This document shows, in pieces, positions 8,574-16,652 of a DNA stretch of 64,000 nt. The translations under genes and the position numbers were made by a program. The stretch's first letter is position 1; every line of letters begins with the position of its first letter. A model generated the notes under the pieces. That model made no database searches. It was not told the DNA's origin and saw nothing but the letters and a program-made list of their open reading frames with translations. The stretch covers positions 2,108,001-2,172,000 of the forward strand of contig NZ_CP097291.1 in NCBI RefSeq assembly GCF_027595165.1, in the 5' to 3' direction. This DNA is from Providencia sp. PROV188. GTDB lineage: Bacteria > Pseudomonadota > Gammaproteobacteria > Enterobacterales > Enterobacteriaceae.

Positions 8574-11525
8574 TTACCTCTCAAGGGATCCTCGGATTTT
8601 TCCTCTCGTCATAAAATCACGCTGTATTTTAGCTAAAGCGTCATCTGAACCTTGCTTTGCCCCCATCTTTGCAGCTTCTTGCATTGCATCATAAAGAGCC
8701 TGATCACCATTGCCAGTAACGTGGAATGTTTGATGAATAATAATACTTGGCGCGGCTGATTGTGCTTGCTCCAACCCTAGAACCCTAACGCCTAGCGAAC
8801 CATCCCTTCCGCGAGTTAATGGCATAATCGCCTCTGGTCCAGCCTCCCCCATTAACCCCATCCCAGGAACGCCACCCTTAGCAAAAGGAAATAACGTTGG
8901 AGATTTCACAATACTATTACGATGGGCGCTTAACCCAGGAGACTCATAAGTATTACCTTTGGCATTTGGTGTGGCTTTTAGTCCCATTGCATCACCAAAA
9001 GTGGTACCAGTAAAACCTGCTTTTAGAGCATTGAAGATCATCATCTGGAAGATCATTTTAGTAATTTCAGTCACTACTGATTGGGCAAAATCGGCAAAGT
9101 TTAATTTCCCTGTCGCAACGAAGTTAGCCAGCATACCTGACATGTCACTGAGGGCTGAATTACTAATAGATCGCATTTGGTCATAAACGTTTTCAGCTGT
9201 ATTGCCAAAATCTTGCACACCTCTAGCCATTCCTTTGTAAGCATCCTTCTGATCTATAGATTTATCTTTCGACGATTGACGAACAATTTCTAACTGCTTT
9301 TGCTCTTCTTGAAGTAAAAATGCCGTTTGGTCAGCATAGAGTTGAGATTTTTTATCTGAAACTTCCTTGTCCAATTGATAGCGTCTTTGCCTGAAGTCAT
9401 CTTGAATACGCTGCTCTTCAAGCATTAAATCATAAGCATTTTGACTCATCGTCATTTGCAAGATTTGATTTGTTGCATCTTGACTAATTTTTGACGTTTT
9501 TTGCATAACCTCAAAATTTTGGTCATCAAATTTCTTTCGCAACTCCTTAAATTTAATTTCTTTTTCTAACTCAGCGTTTTTTAATAACTGTGTGCGGATC
9601 TCAACATGGTGTGATTGGATGCTTTTTTGTCGAGCATTTAAATGCTGCCCTTGCAATCCAATTAATTCTTGCTCAAAGGAAGCAAGCTTACGCTCTGATG
9701 CAGTAAGACCTTCAGTTTCTTCCAATTGGGCTCGTAGTGCGGCACCTTGTTGCAAAAGCTGTTCTATACGCTGCTTTCCTTCATCAACAATAGGGTTACC
9801 GCCAGTTTTCTTTGGCGCAGCAAATAACTTATCCAGTCCCTTTATGGCTTGCTGATATTCATTTGCGGAAATAGTGCCCTTATCCAGCATATCCTTGAAT
9901 TGCTTCTGCCTTTCATAGCGTTCCTTTTGTTGATCAACGCCAGCTGAAAATGCAGCATTAAAATTAACCTGTAGCTTCAAGCTTTCTGTTAATTTTTTTT
10001 GTTGTTCAATTTGTTGTTTTTGCTGCTCTTCTTGCTCTTGCTTTAGCTTGTCTGTTAATAAATTCTTTGTTGCTACATACATACCAAGAAATGGGTCTTT
10101 ACCACCCATATCTAGATTGCGGATTGTCATTTGCAATCCAGCATAAGCTTTATCTAGCTCCCTAATTCTAGTTTCGTGATTTTTTGCAAATGCATTAGTT
10201 TTTTCATGATATTCACTCTCAGCAGCTATTGCTGCTAATCTTGCTGCATTAGCTGCTTCATATTTTTTACCTTCCCTATCAAGTCTTGCTATTCTTTCTA
10301 TCACTTGCGCATCAATGATATGCCCTGCATCGATTGCCTTTTGCAATCCCTCGACAGGGCGATCACCTAAAGCAACTAATCTGGATACTAGGTCATCGAC
10401 ACTACCACCTGACTTTTCCATCTGAACACCAAGCTCTGAAACTTGATGAAGCAAATCCCCAGAAAAACCCGCACTAGCGGCTGCAGTGACAGACTTGTAA
10501 GCTTCTGCGGTTCCTCCAAGTTCATTCGCTAGATTTCGTAAATCATAGGCGGTTGTTATCAGCCCTAGCCCGCCTTTTTGCAGTGCCGCATTGAAGGCTT
10601 TTTGACGCTCTTCGGCTTGCTGATACTGAGAGTATAAATAAGTAAAAGCACCCGCTGACGCCATAATGCTAATACCAACAGCGCCACCCATCATACCCCA
10701 TGCACTTTTAAACAAACTGGCACTATTCGCCGCTGCACGCTGTGAGAAGGTTAGTTCTTTGCTGGCATCGGATAATTGAACTGTAGCAGCTGCTAGATTT
10801 TTCTTACCATCAAGCTCGCTTTTATCAGCTAAAATAATGGCATTAGACGCGCTCTGCATTCGCTTCTTGGCATCGGCTTCGGCAATATTTGCCTCACTGA
10901 TAATGCGTGCGTTTTTAGCATGATCCTCCGCGTAGCTGACTGAAATACCATGCTGCTTGTTCACTTCAACTTGTCGCTCTAAATACTCATCGAGCGCAAA
11001 AGCTTGCTCTCTGCGGGCAATGGCTTCGTCACGCATCTTTGCTGCAAGATTGATTTTTTCTTGGGCGCTTTTTCTATCCGCTTGAGCCCCTTCGATTTGA
11101 GCGCGAGATAAATTAATAGCCTCTCTCGCGGCTTCTTGTGCGACTCGCTGCTGTTCTACTAAAGAAAATTTGACACTGTTGACGTTCTCTAATGAGCGTT
11201 CCAGTGCAGGAATAAAACCACCAATTAAACTACTGGTCGCTACCGATGAACCCGCAGAAACACTAGTCAGCGCATTTCTTAGTTGAGCAAATCCAAGTTG
11301 TGAATGTCGCGCCAATTGTCCAGAAGCAGATAAATCAGCACCCGCCTTTCTGGCACTGGCTGACACTGCTAATAATCTTTCCGCTGTGTTACCCGCATCT
11401 TTCGTTGCTGCTTGTGCGAATTTTTGGGATTCCTTGCGCGCTGAATCATACGCATCAAAGACTTGTGATTTAAAAGAGGCTGCGTTGAGGTGTAACGCAA
11501 CCGCTAAACTTGCAACGTCAGCCAT
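8574..11525 (-). CDS. Tail tape measure protein
   Basis: A 983-residue protein that sets tail length and is ejected at infection. It is largely alpha-helical and coiled-coil (Ala/Gln/Lys/Glu-rich), with a hydrophobic segment near residue 270-295 (GMMGGAVGISIMASAGAFTY). The C-terminus is typical of lambda H-like tape measures (FAKGGVPGMGLMGEAGPEA, then MPLTRGRDGSLGVRV). The start overlaps the end of the T frame of the upstream chaperone by eight bases. It is the longest gene of the tail operon, as expected. Confidence 0.93.
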   Translation of the reverse strand: MADVASLAVALHLNAASFKSQVFDAYDSARKESQKFAQAATKDAGNTAERLLAVSASARKAGADLSASGQLARHSQLGFAQLRNALTSVSAGSSVATSSLIGGFIPALERSLENVNSVKFSLVEQQRVAQEAAREAINLSRAQIEGAQADRKSAQEKINLAAKMRDEAIARREQAFALDEYLERQVEVNKQHGISVSYAEDHAKNARIISEANIAEADAKKRMQSASNAIILADKSELDGKKNLAAATVQLSDASKELTFSQRAAANSASLFKSAWGMMGGAVGISIMASAGAFTYLYSQYQQAEERQKAFNAALQKGGLGLITTAYDLRNLANELGGTAEAYKSVTAAASAGFSGDLLHQVSELGVQMEKSGGSVDDLVSRLVALGDRPVEGLQKAIDAGHIIDAQVIERIARLDREGKKYEAANAARLAAIAAESEYHEKTNAFAKNHETRIRELDKAYAGLQMTIRNLDMGGKDPFLGMYVATKNLLTDKLKQEQEEQQKQQIEQQKKLTESLKLQVNFNAAFSAGVDQQKERYERQKQFKDMLDKGTISANEYQQAIKGLDKLFAAPKKTGGNPIVDEGKQRIEQLLQQGAALRAQLEETEGLTASERKLASFEQELIGLQGQHLNARQKSIQSHHVEIRTQLLKNAELEKEIKFKELRKKFDDQNFEVMQKTSKISQDATNQILQMTMSQNAYDLMLEEQRIQDDFRQRRYQLDKEVSDKKSQLYADQTAFLLQEEQKQLEIVRQSSKDKSIDQKDAYKGMARGVQDFGNTAENVYDQMRSISNSALSDMSGMLANFVATGKLNFADFAQSVVTEITKMIFQMMIFNALKAGFTGTTFGDAMGLKATPNAKGNTYESPGLSAHRNSIVKSPTLFPFAKGGVPGMGLMGEAGPEAIMPLTRGRDGSLGVRVLGLEQAQSAAPSIIIHQTFHVTGNGDQALYDAMQEAAKMGAKQGSDDALAKIQRDFMTRGKIRGSLER

Positions 11526-12095
11526 TTAGGATCCTCATGACATTATTACACTGCTCTTCCACACTTGATGGAAGCGGTGTTTGGGTTATTGAAGGGTGTT
11601 CGCCTTGCTCCGGCTCCGGATCAGGCTCATGAGAGAAAAAAGCCTGCCAGTGAGTGATAATATCCGCAGGCAATTGTGCTATTTTGCGTGGATCTGGCTC
11701 ACCCCATCTGTCAGCCAGTTGGAAAATCAACTTAAGATAAGGTGAGTTGGTTAGTTTTTTTGGGCTTCCTCAACAGAGCCATAACTGTATTTTTGTACGA
11801 ATGCCATCGCAGAAAGTAGTGTTGGCGTATCGTGTACCGTCACTAATTCATCTGCTGTAGGCAACTCATCTTCAGGAATTGGATTGCCTTTTTCATCGCA
11901 AATCGCTTTTAAAATCAACTTAGCACCTGCCTTACTGGCATCTGAACTAAATCCGGTTTTTTGAGCTTCCTGAAGGTCATGCTCATATTCATCAAGCTCA
12001 GCAATTGTTAGCCGGCGTAGAAATACTTTGGTACCTAAAATTGAATGTTCTTCAATGTGGGGTGTAGGTTTAAGAAGAGATGACTTCAGAGACAT
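11518..12095 (-). CDS. Tail assembly chaperone GT, -1 frameshift product
   Basis: A longer form of the G-like chaperone made by programmed -1 ribosomal slippage. In the G frame the codons CAA AAA AAC TAA end the short product. The heptamer A-AAA-AAC (11760-11754 on the minus strand) allows -1 slippage just before the stop. The new frame reads LTNSPYLKLIFQLADRWGEP and continues to 11518, giving about 191 residues. This T domain matches GT extensions of siphovirus chaperones, which coat the tape measure during tail assembly. No separate start with a good RBS is visible for the T frame, which supports the fusion. Confidence 0.8.
11751..12095 (-). CDS. Tail assembly chaperone, gpG-like
   Basis: A 114-residue acidic protein, the short form of the tail assembly chaperone. 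It begins MSLKSSLLKPTPHIEEHSI at 12095, with a GGAGG RBS and a TAATG overlap with the major tail protein stop. It contains the helical DEYEHDLQEAQ segment typical of phage tail chaperones. It ends at the slippery sequence that produces the GT form. As in lambda, it lies between the major tail protein and the tape measure. Confidence 0.88.
   Translation of the reverse strand: MSLKSSLLKPTPHIEEHSILGTKVFLRRLTIAELDEYEHDLQEAQKTGFSSDASKAGAKLILKAICDEKGNPIPEDELPTADELVTVHDTPTLLSAMAFVQKYSYGSVEEAQKN
11754..11760 (-). promoter_or_regulatory. -1 ribosomal frameshift slippery site
   Basis: The canonical heptamer A AAA AAC is in the correct phase (CAA AAA AAC TAA) directly before the G-frame stop. Slippage joins G to the T frame. 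Confidence 0.8.
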
Positions 12096-12559
12096 TATTC
12101 TGTACCTCCGGCAGTGGCAACGCCCCATTTGATGTTATTTTGCTTACCTTTTACAGTAATTTGGATAACCTCATTCGCAGGTGCTTCAAGGCTATTCATT
12201 TCCCAGCCAGATAATGCCAAAATCATGGTTGCTGTACGTTTGTTTGGTAGCTCAAGGTAAAACTGCACGACTTCACGGGCATTCGCAGCGTTCAAAAATG
12301 CAGCAAAATCCGCATTCTCTGGATCATCGATAAACCCAAGTGATTTTTCAGGTCCATCCGGTAAATCAGAGATTGATTGTTTGTTTTTATCGATAAGCGT
12401 AGTGCAATCAACAAACCCGCCAGTTAGCCCCGTTGCGCCTGTTGCTTTACAATTTTCCAGAGCTTTCATCTGTTCAACGGTATCACCCGGCTTACCAAAT
12501 TTAACGATAGTGCCGGCAGGTAGCATTGCATATTCAGAGGATGATTTTTTATCAGCCAT
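12095..12559 (-). CDS. Major tail tube protein
   Basis: A 154-residue tail tube subunit, analogue of lambda gpV. The N-terminus (SSEYAMLPAGTIVKFGKP) and the compact beta-rich sequence are typical of siphovirus tail tube proteins. The C-terminal part (EVIQITVKGKQNNIKWG) is a probable tube beta-hairpin. It lies between the completion/terminator genes and the chaperone, the conserved position. Its stop overlaps the chaperone start. Confidence 0.85.
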   Translation of the reverse strand: MADKKSSSEYAMLPAGTIVKFGKPGDTVEQMKALENCKATGATGLTGGFVDCTTLIDKNKQSISDLPDGPEKSLGFIDDPENADFAAFLNAANAREVVQFYLELPNKRTATMILALSGWEMNSLEAPANEVIQITVKGKQNNIKWGVATAGGTE

Positions 12560-12581
12560 ATTGATGACTCCAATAGTTTAA

Positions 12582-12995
12582 TTAACGATATTTTTCGATG
12601 CTTGCACGTATTTCCGATGCAAGTATGTTGAGAATAAATTGACGGTTATAATCCAACGCGGGTCGGATGAATGGATTTGGTATCTGTTTGACAGTGCCAA
12701 ATTCTTGCGCCTTCGCCTTCATATAATGCGCTTTAGTTGGACCTACTCTTACTGTCATGACAGAGAGTGTTTTGTTATCCTTCATTCGGCTTGTGGTGGT
12801 AATTTTGATGCTGTCTCTCATGTGCTCAGCTTCGCTTGTCGCATCATAACCAGCATGCTTTTTCATATCGTCTAACACGGGTGTCATTGCCTCTCGCCCA
12901 GCTTGCCTTAACACCTTTGTGGTAATTTCTTCTCCTAGTTTATTTAGCTCATACTCCAGGTCTTTTAACCCCTTCACTTCGACCGTCATTCTCAT
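12582..12995 (-). CDS. HK97 gp10-like tail completion protein
   Basis: A 137-residue protein of the HK97-gp10 type, starting MRMTVEVKGLKDLEYELNK. The middle (AGREAMTPVLDDMKKHAGYD) and the ending near NPFIRPALDYNR are family-typical. These proteins act at the head-tail interface during tail completion. The start overlaps the upstream terminator gene by four bases (ATGA type). Confidence 0.85.
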   Translation of the reverse strand: MRMTVEVKGLKDLEYELNKLGEEITTKVLRQAGREAMTPVLDDMKKHAGYDATSEAEHMRDSIKITTTSRMKDNKTLSVMTVRVGPTKAHYMKAKAQEFGTVKQIPNPFIRPALDYNRQFILNILASEIRASIEKYR

Positions 12996-13381
12996 GTGGC
13001 GCCCTCTGGATAAGTAAGAACAAAATCACGCATCACTCTGAAAATAACGCGCTTATCTGTCTGCTCCTCTCGTGACTGCATGAAAGCCCCGCGCTGAACG
13101 GTTTGTACTGGATATGAACCGATATGACCGTGCGTAATGCTTTCCCAAGTTTTAAGCACTAAGGCTTCTAGCTTCAATGCTTTGGCATAGTCATTGGGGA
13201 TCTGAAAGGTAATTTGAAAACGCGATTGAACAAGGGAGGTTTTAGCGAGTCCGGTAAGCGCTTTAGGGTCGCTGATGCGCTGATAAATAACCCCTTCCAA
13301 CACATCGGATGGAAGCCCTAAAGGATATGCCTTTAATCCTGTTAGTCGCTCCAAATCGGCTTTAATGTCAGTTTCTATCAT
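12992..13381 (-). CDS. Tail terminator protein (DUF3168/gpU-like)
   Basis: A 129-residue protein beginning MIETDIKADLERLTGLKAYP and continuing VIYQRISDPKALTGLAKTSL, typical of DUF3168 tail terminators that cap the tail tube and join it to the head. It overlaps the head closure gene by 14 bases at its start and the gp10-like gene by four bases at its end. Confidence 0.8.
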   Translation of the reverse strand: MIETDIKADLERLTGLKAYPLGLPSDVLEGVIYQRISDPKALTGLAKTSLVQSRFQITFQIPNDYAKALKLEALVLKTWESITHGHIGSYPVQTVQRGAFMQSREEQTDKRVIFRVMRDFVLTYPEGAT

Positions 13382-13694
13382 GCTGATTGTCAGCCTCCGT
13401 CGTTATGATTAGTCGGTCTGACTGGTTTCTATCAACAGCGCGAACCGTGAAGTTGCGATTTTGATAAGTGATGATCCACCCGATATTAACGTCGCTGCGT
13501 GGTCGAATAGTGAATTGGTACGTTTCGATAACCTGCTGCTGATCGGCTGTGCGTATTTTTCGGTTAGACATCGCCTCCGCTTTTGCCCATACCTCTTTGA
13601 CTTTCACCACACTAGATTTGGGGACACCTAACTCATCCCTCACTTCCTCGATGCGCGATAACCAAATCCGCTTATTGAGTTCGCCCGCTTTCAT
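13368..13694 (-). CDS. Head closure protein (head-tail adaptor)
   Basis: A 108-residue head closure protein of the SPP1 gp16 / HK97 type. The N-terminus MKAGELNKRIWLSRIEEVRDE and the core VWAKAEAMSNRKIRTADQQ are characteristic. It plugs the portal after packaging and provides the tail attachment surface. It lies between the connector and the tail terminator and overlaps the latter. Confidence 0.85.
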   Translation of the reverse strand: MKAGELNKRIWLSRIEEVRDELGVPKSSVVKVKEVWAKAEAMSNRKIRTADQQQVIETYQFTIRPRSDVNIGWIITYQNRNFTVRAVDRNQSDRLIITTEADNQHDRN

Positions 13695-13702
13695 ATCACC
13701 CC

Positions 13703-14005
13703 CTAAATATTGATATAGCGATATGGCTCCAATAGCGCTTTAAATCCGGCAGACATACCCGTTGTTTCTCTATTTTCATAGAAATGACCCACCGCCAGCA
13801 TAATCGCCAGCTCAATATCCTCCGAGATCTGCAAACCATCTGGATCGGATTCAGGAACATCACCGTCATAAAGCATTCTGTTGATGTAGTTTTCTGCCCG
13901 CTTCTTAGCCGCCTGCATATACGTGATCAGCAAGCCATCTTCTGTTGCATTGTCATCGTCAATCCGACATTGCGCTTTTAACTTCTCCAATGTGGGCAAT
14001 GGCAT
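13703..14005 (-). CDS. Head-tail connector protein (gp6-like)
   Basis: A 100-residue helical connector beginning MPLPTLEKLKAQCRIDDD and containing YMQAAKKRAENYINRML, typical of HK97 gp6-like adaptors that bind the portal ring. I chose the ATG at 14005 because it has GGAGG 6 bases upstream; the ATG at 14047 lies inside the overlapping end of the Rha gene. Confidence 0.88.
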   Translation of the reverse strand: MPLPTLEKLKAQCRIDDDNATEDGLLITYMQAAKKRAENYINRMLYDGDVPESDPDGLQISEDIELAIMLAVGHFYENRETTGMSAGFKALLEPYRYINI

Positions 14006-14015
14006 GAAGCCTCCA

Positions 14016-14042
14016 ATAAAAAAAAGGCCGCTGAGCGACCTA
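14016..14042 (-). terminator. Intrinsic terminator of the Rha gene
   Basis: On the minus strand GGTCGC-TCA-GCGGCC is followed by eight T (14018-14025). It overlaps the Rha stop codon region and stands just upstream of the connector RBS. Confidence 0.8.
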
Positions 14043-14043
14043 T

Positions 14044-14589
14044 TCATTTTTGTTCACTGGCAAATGAAATGCACAATTGCCGCTTTTGCTCTAGTTTGCT
14101 TATTCTTGATAGTAACTGTGGCTTTTTTACTCTTCCCCATCGATTTAATAACCGACCAGACATACTAGCTACATCCTTTTCTTTCATATACTCAAGCATT
14201 ACAGCGTTACTTTCAGCCTCAAGGGAATTATTTAGTTCGCTAAGTTTCCCTTTCATCCAGTTGAATGCATTGATGTACGCCTCTTTTATCTGACCAGCTT
14301 TAGATCCGCTGAATCCCATTACCAGCATAACGAACCCGCTAAAATCCATAACATAGTATTTTTGTTTTTTATCAAAAATACCTAACTCATTGATTTTCTC
14401 GGAAACGAAAAAATGCGCAGCCCTGAATTCATCTGAGCAATGACACTTCGCCAAGGCTCGGAGGACATCAGCATGACGTCTATTGAACACCTCAGCTATT
14501 TTAAATGTATCAGTTACCGGTTCTCCATCTTTTGCAGAAATCATTGCGCGGAGGTCTAAATCTGTATGAGTCACTAATTTAGTTGACAT
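14044..14589 (-). CDS. Rha-family phage regulatory protein
   Basis: A 181-residue protein of the Rha (phage_pRha) family. It has the typical N-terminal domain (FKIAEVFNRRHADVLRALAKC, then YYVMDFSGFVMLVMGFSG). Rha proteins are DNA-binding regulators or antirepressor-like factors that affect lytic growth in some hosts. The gene sits between capsid and connector genes, where HK97-like phages normally have no regulator. It has its own AAGGA RBS, its own terminator and a long inverted-repeat leader, so it looks like an inserted moron. Confidence 0.8.
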   Translation of the reverse strand: MSTKLVTHTDLDLRAMISAKDGEPVTDTFKIAEVFNRRHADVLRALAKCHCSDEFRAAHFFVSEKINELGIFDKKQKYYVMDFSGFVMLVMGFSGSKAGQIKEAYINAFNWMKGKLSELNNSLEAESNAVMLEYMKEKDVASMSGRLLNRWGRVKKPQLLSRISKLEQKRQLCISFASEQK

Positions 14590-14599
14590 GATACTGTCC

Positions 14600-14694
14600 T
14601 TACTTAGAAATGAACCTTTGCCACATAGGAGATCAGCCCATCGAAGCAGTATCAGCTATAACTGATCTCCTCAAAAGCTCATTCCTAAATAACG
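14600..14694 (-). repeat. Long imperfect inverted repeat upstream of the Rha gene
   Basis: A perfect 10-bp arm AGGAGATCAG (14627-14636) pairs with CTGATCTCCT (14662-14671). The match continues outward imperfectly through TTAGAAATGA and TCATTCCTAA. In the Rha transcript this folds into a long hairpin ending just before the RBS. It could be an operator, an RNA switch or a remnant of the insertion. Confidence 0.55.
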
Positions 14695-14741
14695 GTTCGA
14701 TGTTTAAAAATGGTGCGTATGTGGTACGCAAAAGAGAGGCA

Positions 14742-14767
14742 CAAAAAGGCGGCAATTAAGCCGCCAT
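14742..14767 (-). terminator. Intrinsic terminator after the capsid gene
   Basis: On the minus strand GGCGGC-TTAATT-GCCGCC is followed by TTTTTG. It lies 15 bases past the capsid stop codon. Confidence 0.85.
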
Positions 14768-14781
14768 GGATAATATTGTGA

Positions 14782-15990
14782 TTATTTCGCTGCAGCTGCT
14801 TTCAATACTTTCACTGCATTACTATCAACCATCATAGAACCAACACGCTTGGTCGTGTAGAAATGTACAAACGGCTTGTTGGTGTATGGGTCACGCAGCA
14901 TACGGACACCCATGCGATCCAGAATGGTGTAGCAACGCTTGAAGTTACCAAATGCAATTGGTGTTGATTCAGCAACAACATCAGAAAATTGCTCATTTTC
15001 AGCGATGCCATAACCCAGTAATGCTGAAGGCTGCCCTAATTGCAGGCCCGGTTGCCACAAATAATTTCCTTGCGCATCTTTCAACGTACGAACTTGGAAC
15101 AGGGTATTGTTGTTCATCATGAACTTGGCACCTGAGCGATAGACCTTGCGCATGGTATAAATCAGCTTCATGATTTCATCAGCAGTGACTTCCGTTGGCT
15201 TTTTCAATAACAGATGCTGTAATTTTCCCCAATCACGATCTTTGTCTGCTTGCTCATCACTGCCATATGCCAATAAGCCTTTTGGCTTTTTGATACCGTC
15301 CCCATTGGTGAAAGCAGCTTCTTCTTGCTCGGCGAATTCAATGGCCAAATCACCCGTGATAAACTGCTCAACATCAAAGAACGCATCATCAAGCATCGTT
15401 TGTGTTGCCGCTGGATTACCGTAAATCTCGCCCCAAACAGGCTCAATGGACGCCAGTTTTGGGGTTTTAGTTTCAGGTCGCTTATCCACCTCACCCACCC
15501 AGCCACTATTCGAGCCCCCCTGATTCACCAAACGTTTAAAGCTAGGTGAACCAACTGTCACGACATTACATTCCTGACGCATGACCACTTCATCGCGAAG
15601 CATGCTGATAATATTGCGATCGAGCTCTTCAGGTACGGCAAAACCACCATCGGGGTCTGAGCCAACTTGCATCGCTTTACGCTCTAAATCAGCAAGCCCT
15701 TCTTCTTTACCTTTGCGCACAAACTGCTCAAATGCAGTTTTATGCTCAGCAACATCCTTATTTACCGTGCCACCATTTGGGCGCTTAACTGCAGCTAACT
15801 CTGCTTCTAAGTTAGTTTTTAACTCATCTAATTCAGTTAATTTTTCGTTCAACGTATCAACTTGACCTGATAACTTACTTTTTTCCGCTTCAATTGCATC
15901 GATGCGCTTATCATTCCTTTGGGTGAATTCTTCAAATTTACCTTTCAGTTCCTGCGCAACTTCACTAACGTCTTTATGATCTACAGCCAT
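14782..15990 (-). CDS. Major capsid protein, HK97 family
   Basis: A 402-residue HK97-fold capsid protein. Residues 1-100 form a charged coiled coil (delta/scaffold domain: AIEAEKSKLSGQVDTLNEKL), normally removed by the prohead protease. The rest matches the capsid core (SDPDGGFAVPEELDRNIIS, NPAATQTMLDDAFFDVEQF, TNGDGIKKPKGLL, MMNNNTLFQVRTLKD). It follows the protease and portal genes, the standard HK97 order, and is followed by a strong terminator. Confidence 0.95.
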   Translation of the reverse strand: MAVDHKDVSEVAQELKGKFEEFTQRNDKRIDAIEAEKSKLSGQVDTLNEKLTELDELKTNLEAELAAVKRPNGGTVNKDVAEHKTAFEQFVRKGKEEGLADLERKAMQVGSDPDGGFAVPEELDRNIISMLRDEVVMRQECNVVTVGSPSFKRLVNQGGSNSGWVGEVDKRPETKTPKLASIEPVWGEIYGNPAATQTMLDDAFFDVEQFITGDLAIEFAEQEEAAFTNGDGIKKPKGLLAYGSDEQADKDRDWGKLQHLLLKKPTEVTADEIMKLIYTMRKVYRSGAKFMMNNNTLFQVRTLKDAQGNYLWQPGLQLGQPSALLGYGIAENEQFSDVVAESTPIAFGNFKRCYTILDRMGVRMLRDPYTNKPFVHFYTTKRVGSMMVDSNAVKVLKAAAAK

Positions 15991-16001
15991 AATATGTACC
16001 T

Positions 16002-16652
16002 TTATTTAAAAATGGATTTCAATGTGTCGATAGCTTCTTGCTCAGCATCACGCAGAGAAAGCGCATCGTAGCCTTTAGCTATAAATGCCTTGGCTTGTGT
16101 TCGCGAAAGCCCAACATCGCGCAGGACTCGCTCAATACTTTTTTGTGTGGGTAATTCGCCACGGGCAAATGCCGATTTCACATCACTCACCCGGGCTTCA
16201 TCATTTGAGGGAAAAGTCACTAGACTGACTTCCCACAGGTCGATTTCTTTCAATAGAAAGGCATCTTTATTGCGGTCATATTCATAGTCTTTAAGAATGT
16301 AACCAATAGAAAGGCCGGATAATGATCCGGCCTTCATGTGAGCATGTGCACGTTTAGATAAAGGGTCGTCATCAATCAGTAATCGCCCTTTGACATAGAG
16401 CCCCGTACTATCCTCACGCATTTCGGTATAAATACCGATGGGTTCAGACATGTTGTGCTGCCAAAGCATGGCGGGAAGAGACCCTTTTTCTTGCCACTTA
16501 TTGAGTGAATTAAGAAAAGCACCGGACATCACAATGTCGGAATAACTGTCTTTCACGCCAAAAACTGAGCCATAGCCTTCAAACTCTCCCGAGTCGCTGA
16601 CTGACTTAATTTTTAGCGGTACATCAAGCCGTTGCTTTGTCATTATCGGCAT
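16002..16652 (-). CDS. Prohead protease, HK97 family
   Basis: A 216-residue serine protease that cleaves the capsid delta domain during head maturation. The catalytic His is in MLWQHNMSEPIG and the Ser in GSLSGLSIGY. FEGYGSVFGVKDSYSDIV is the family N-terminal signature. The ATG at 16652 has AGGAGGGG upstream and overlaps the portal 3' end by 29 bases. Confidence 0.93.
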   Translation of the reverse strand: MPIMTKQRLDVPLKIKSVSDSGEFEGYGSVFGVKDSYSDIVMSGAFLNSLNKWQEKGSLPAMLWQHNMSEPIGIYTEMREDSTGLYVKGRLLIDDDPLSKRAHAHMKAGSLSGLSIGYILKDYEYDRNKDAFLLKEIDLWEVSLVTFPSNDEARVSDVKSAFARGELPTQKSIERVLRDVGLSRTQAKAFIAKGYDALSLRDAEQEAIDTLKSIFK

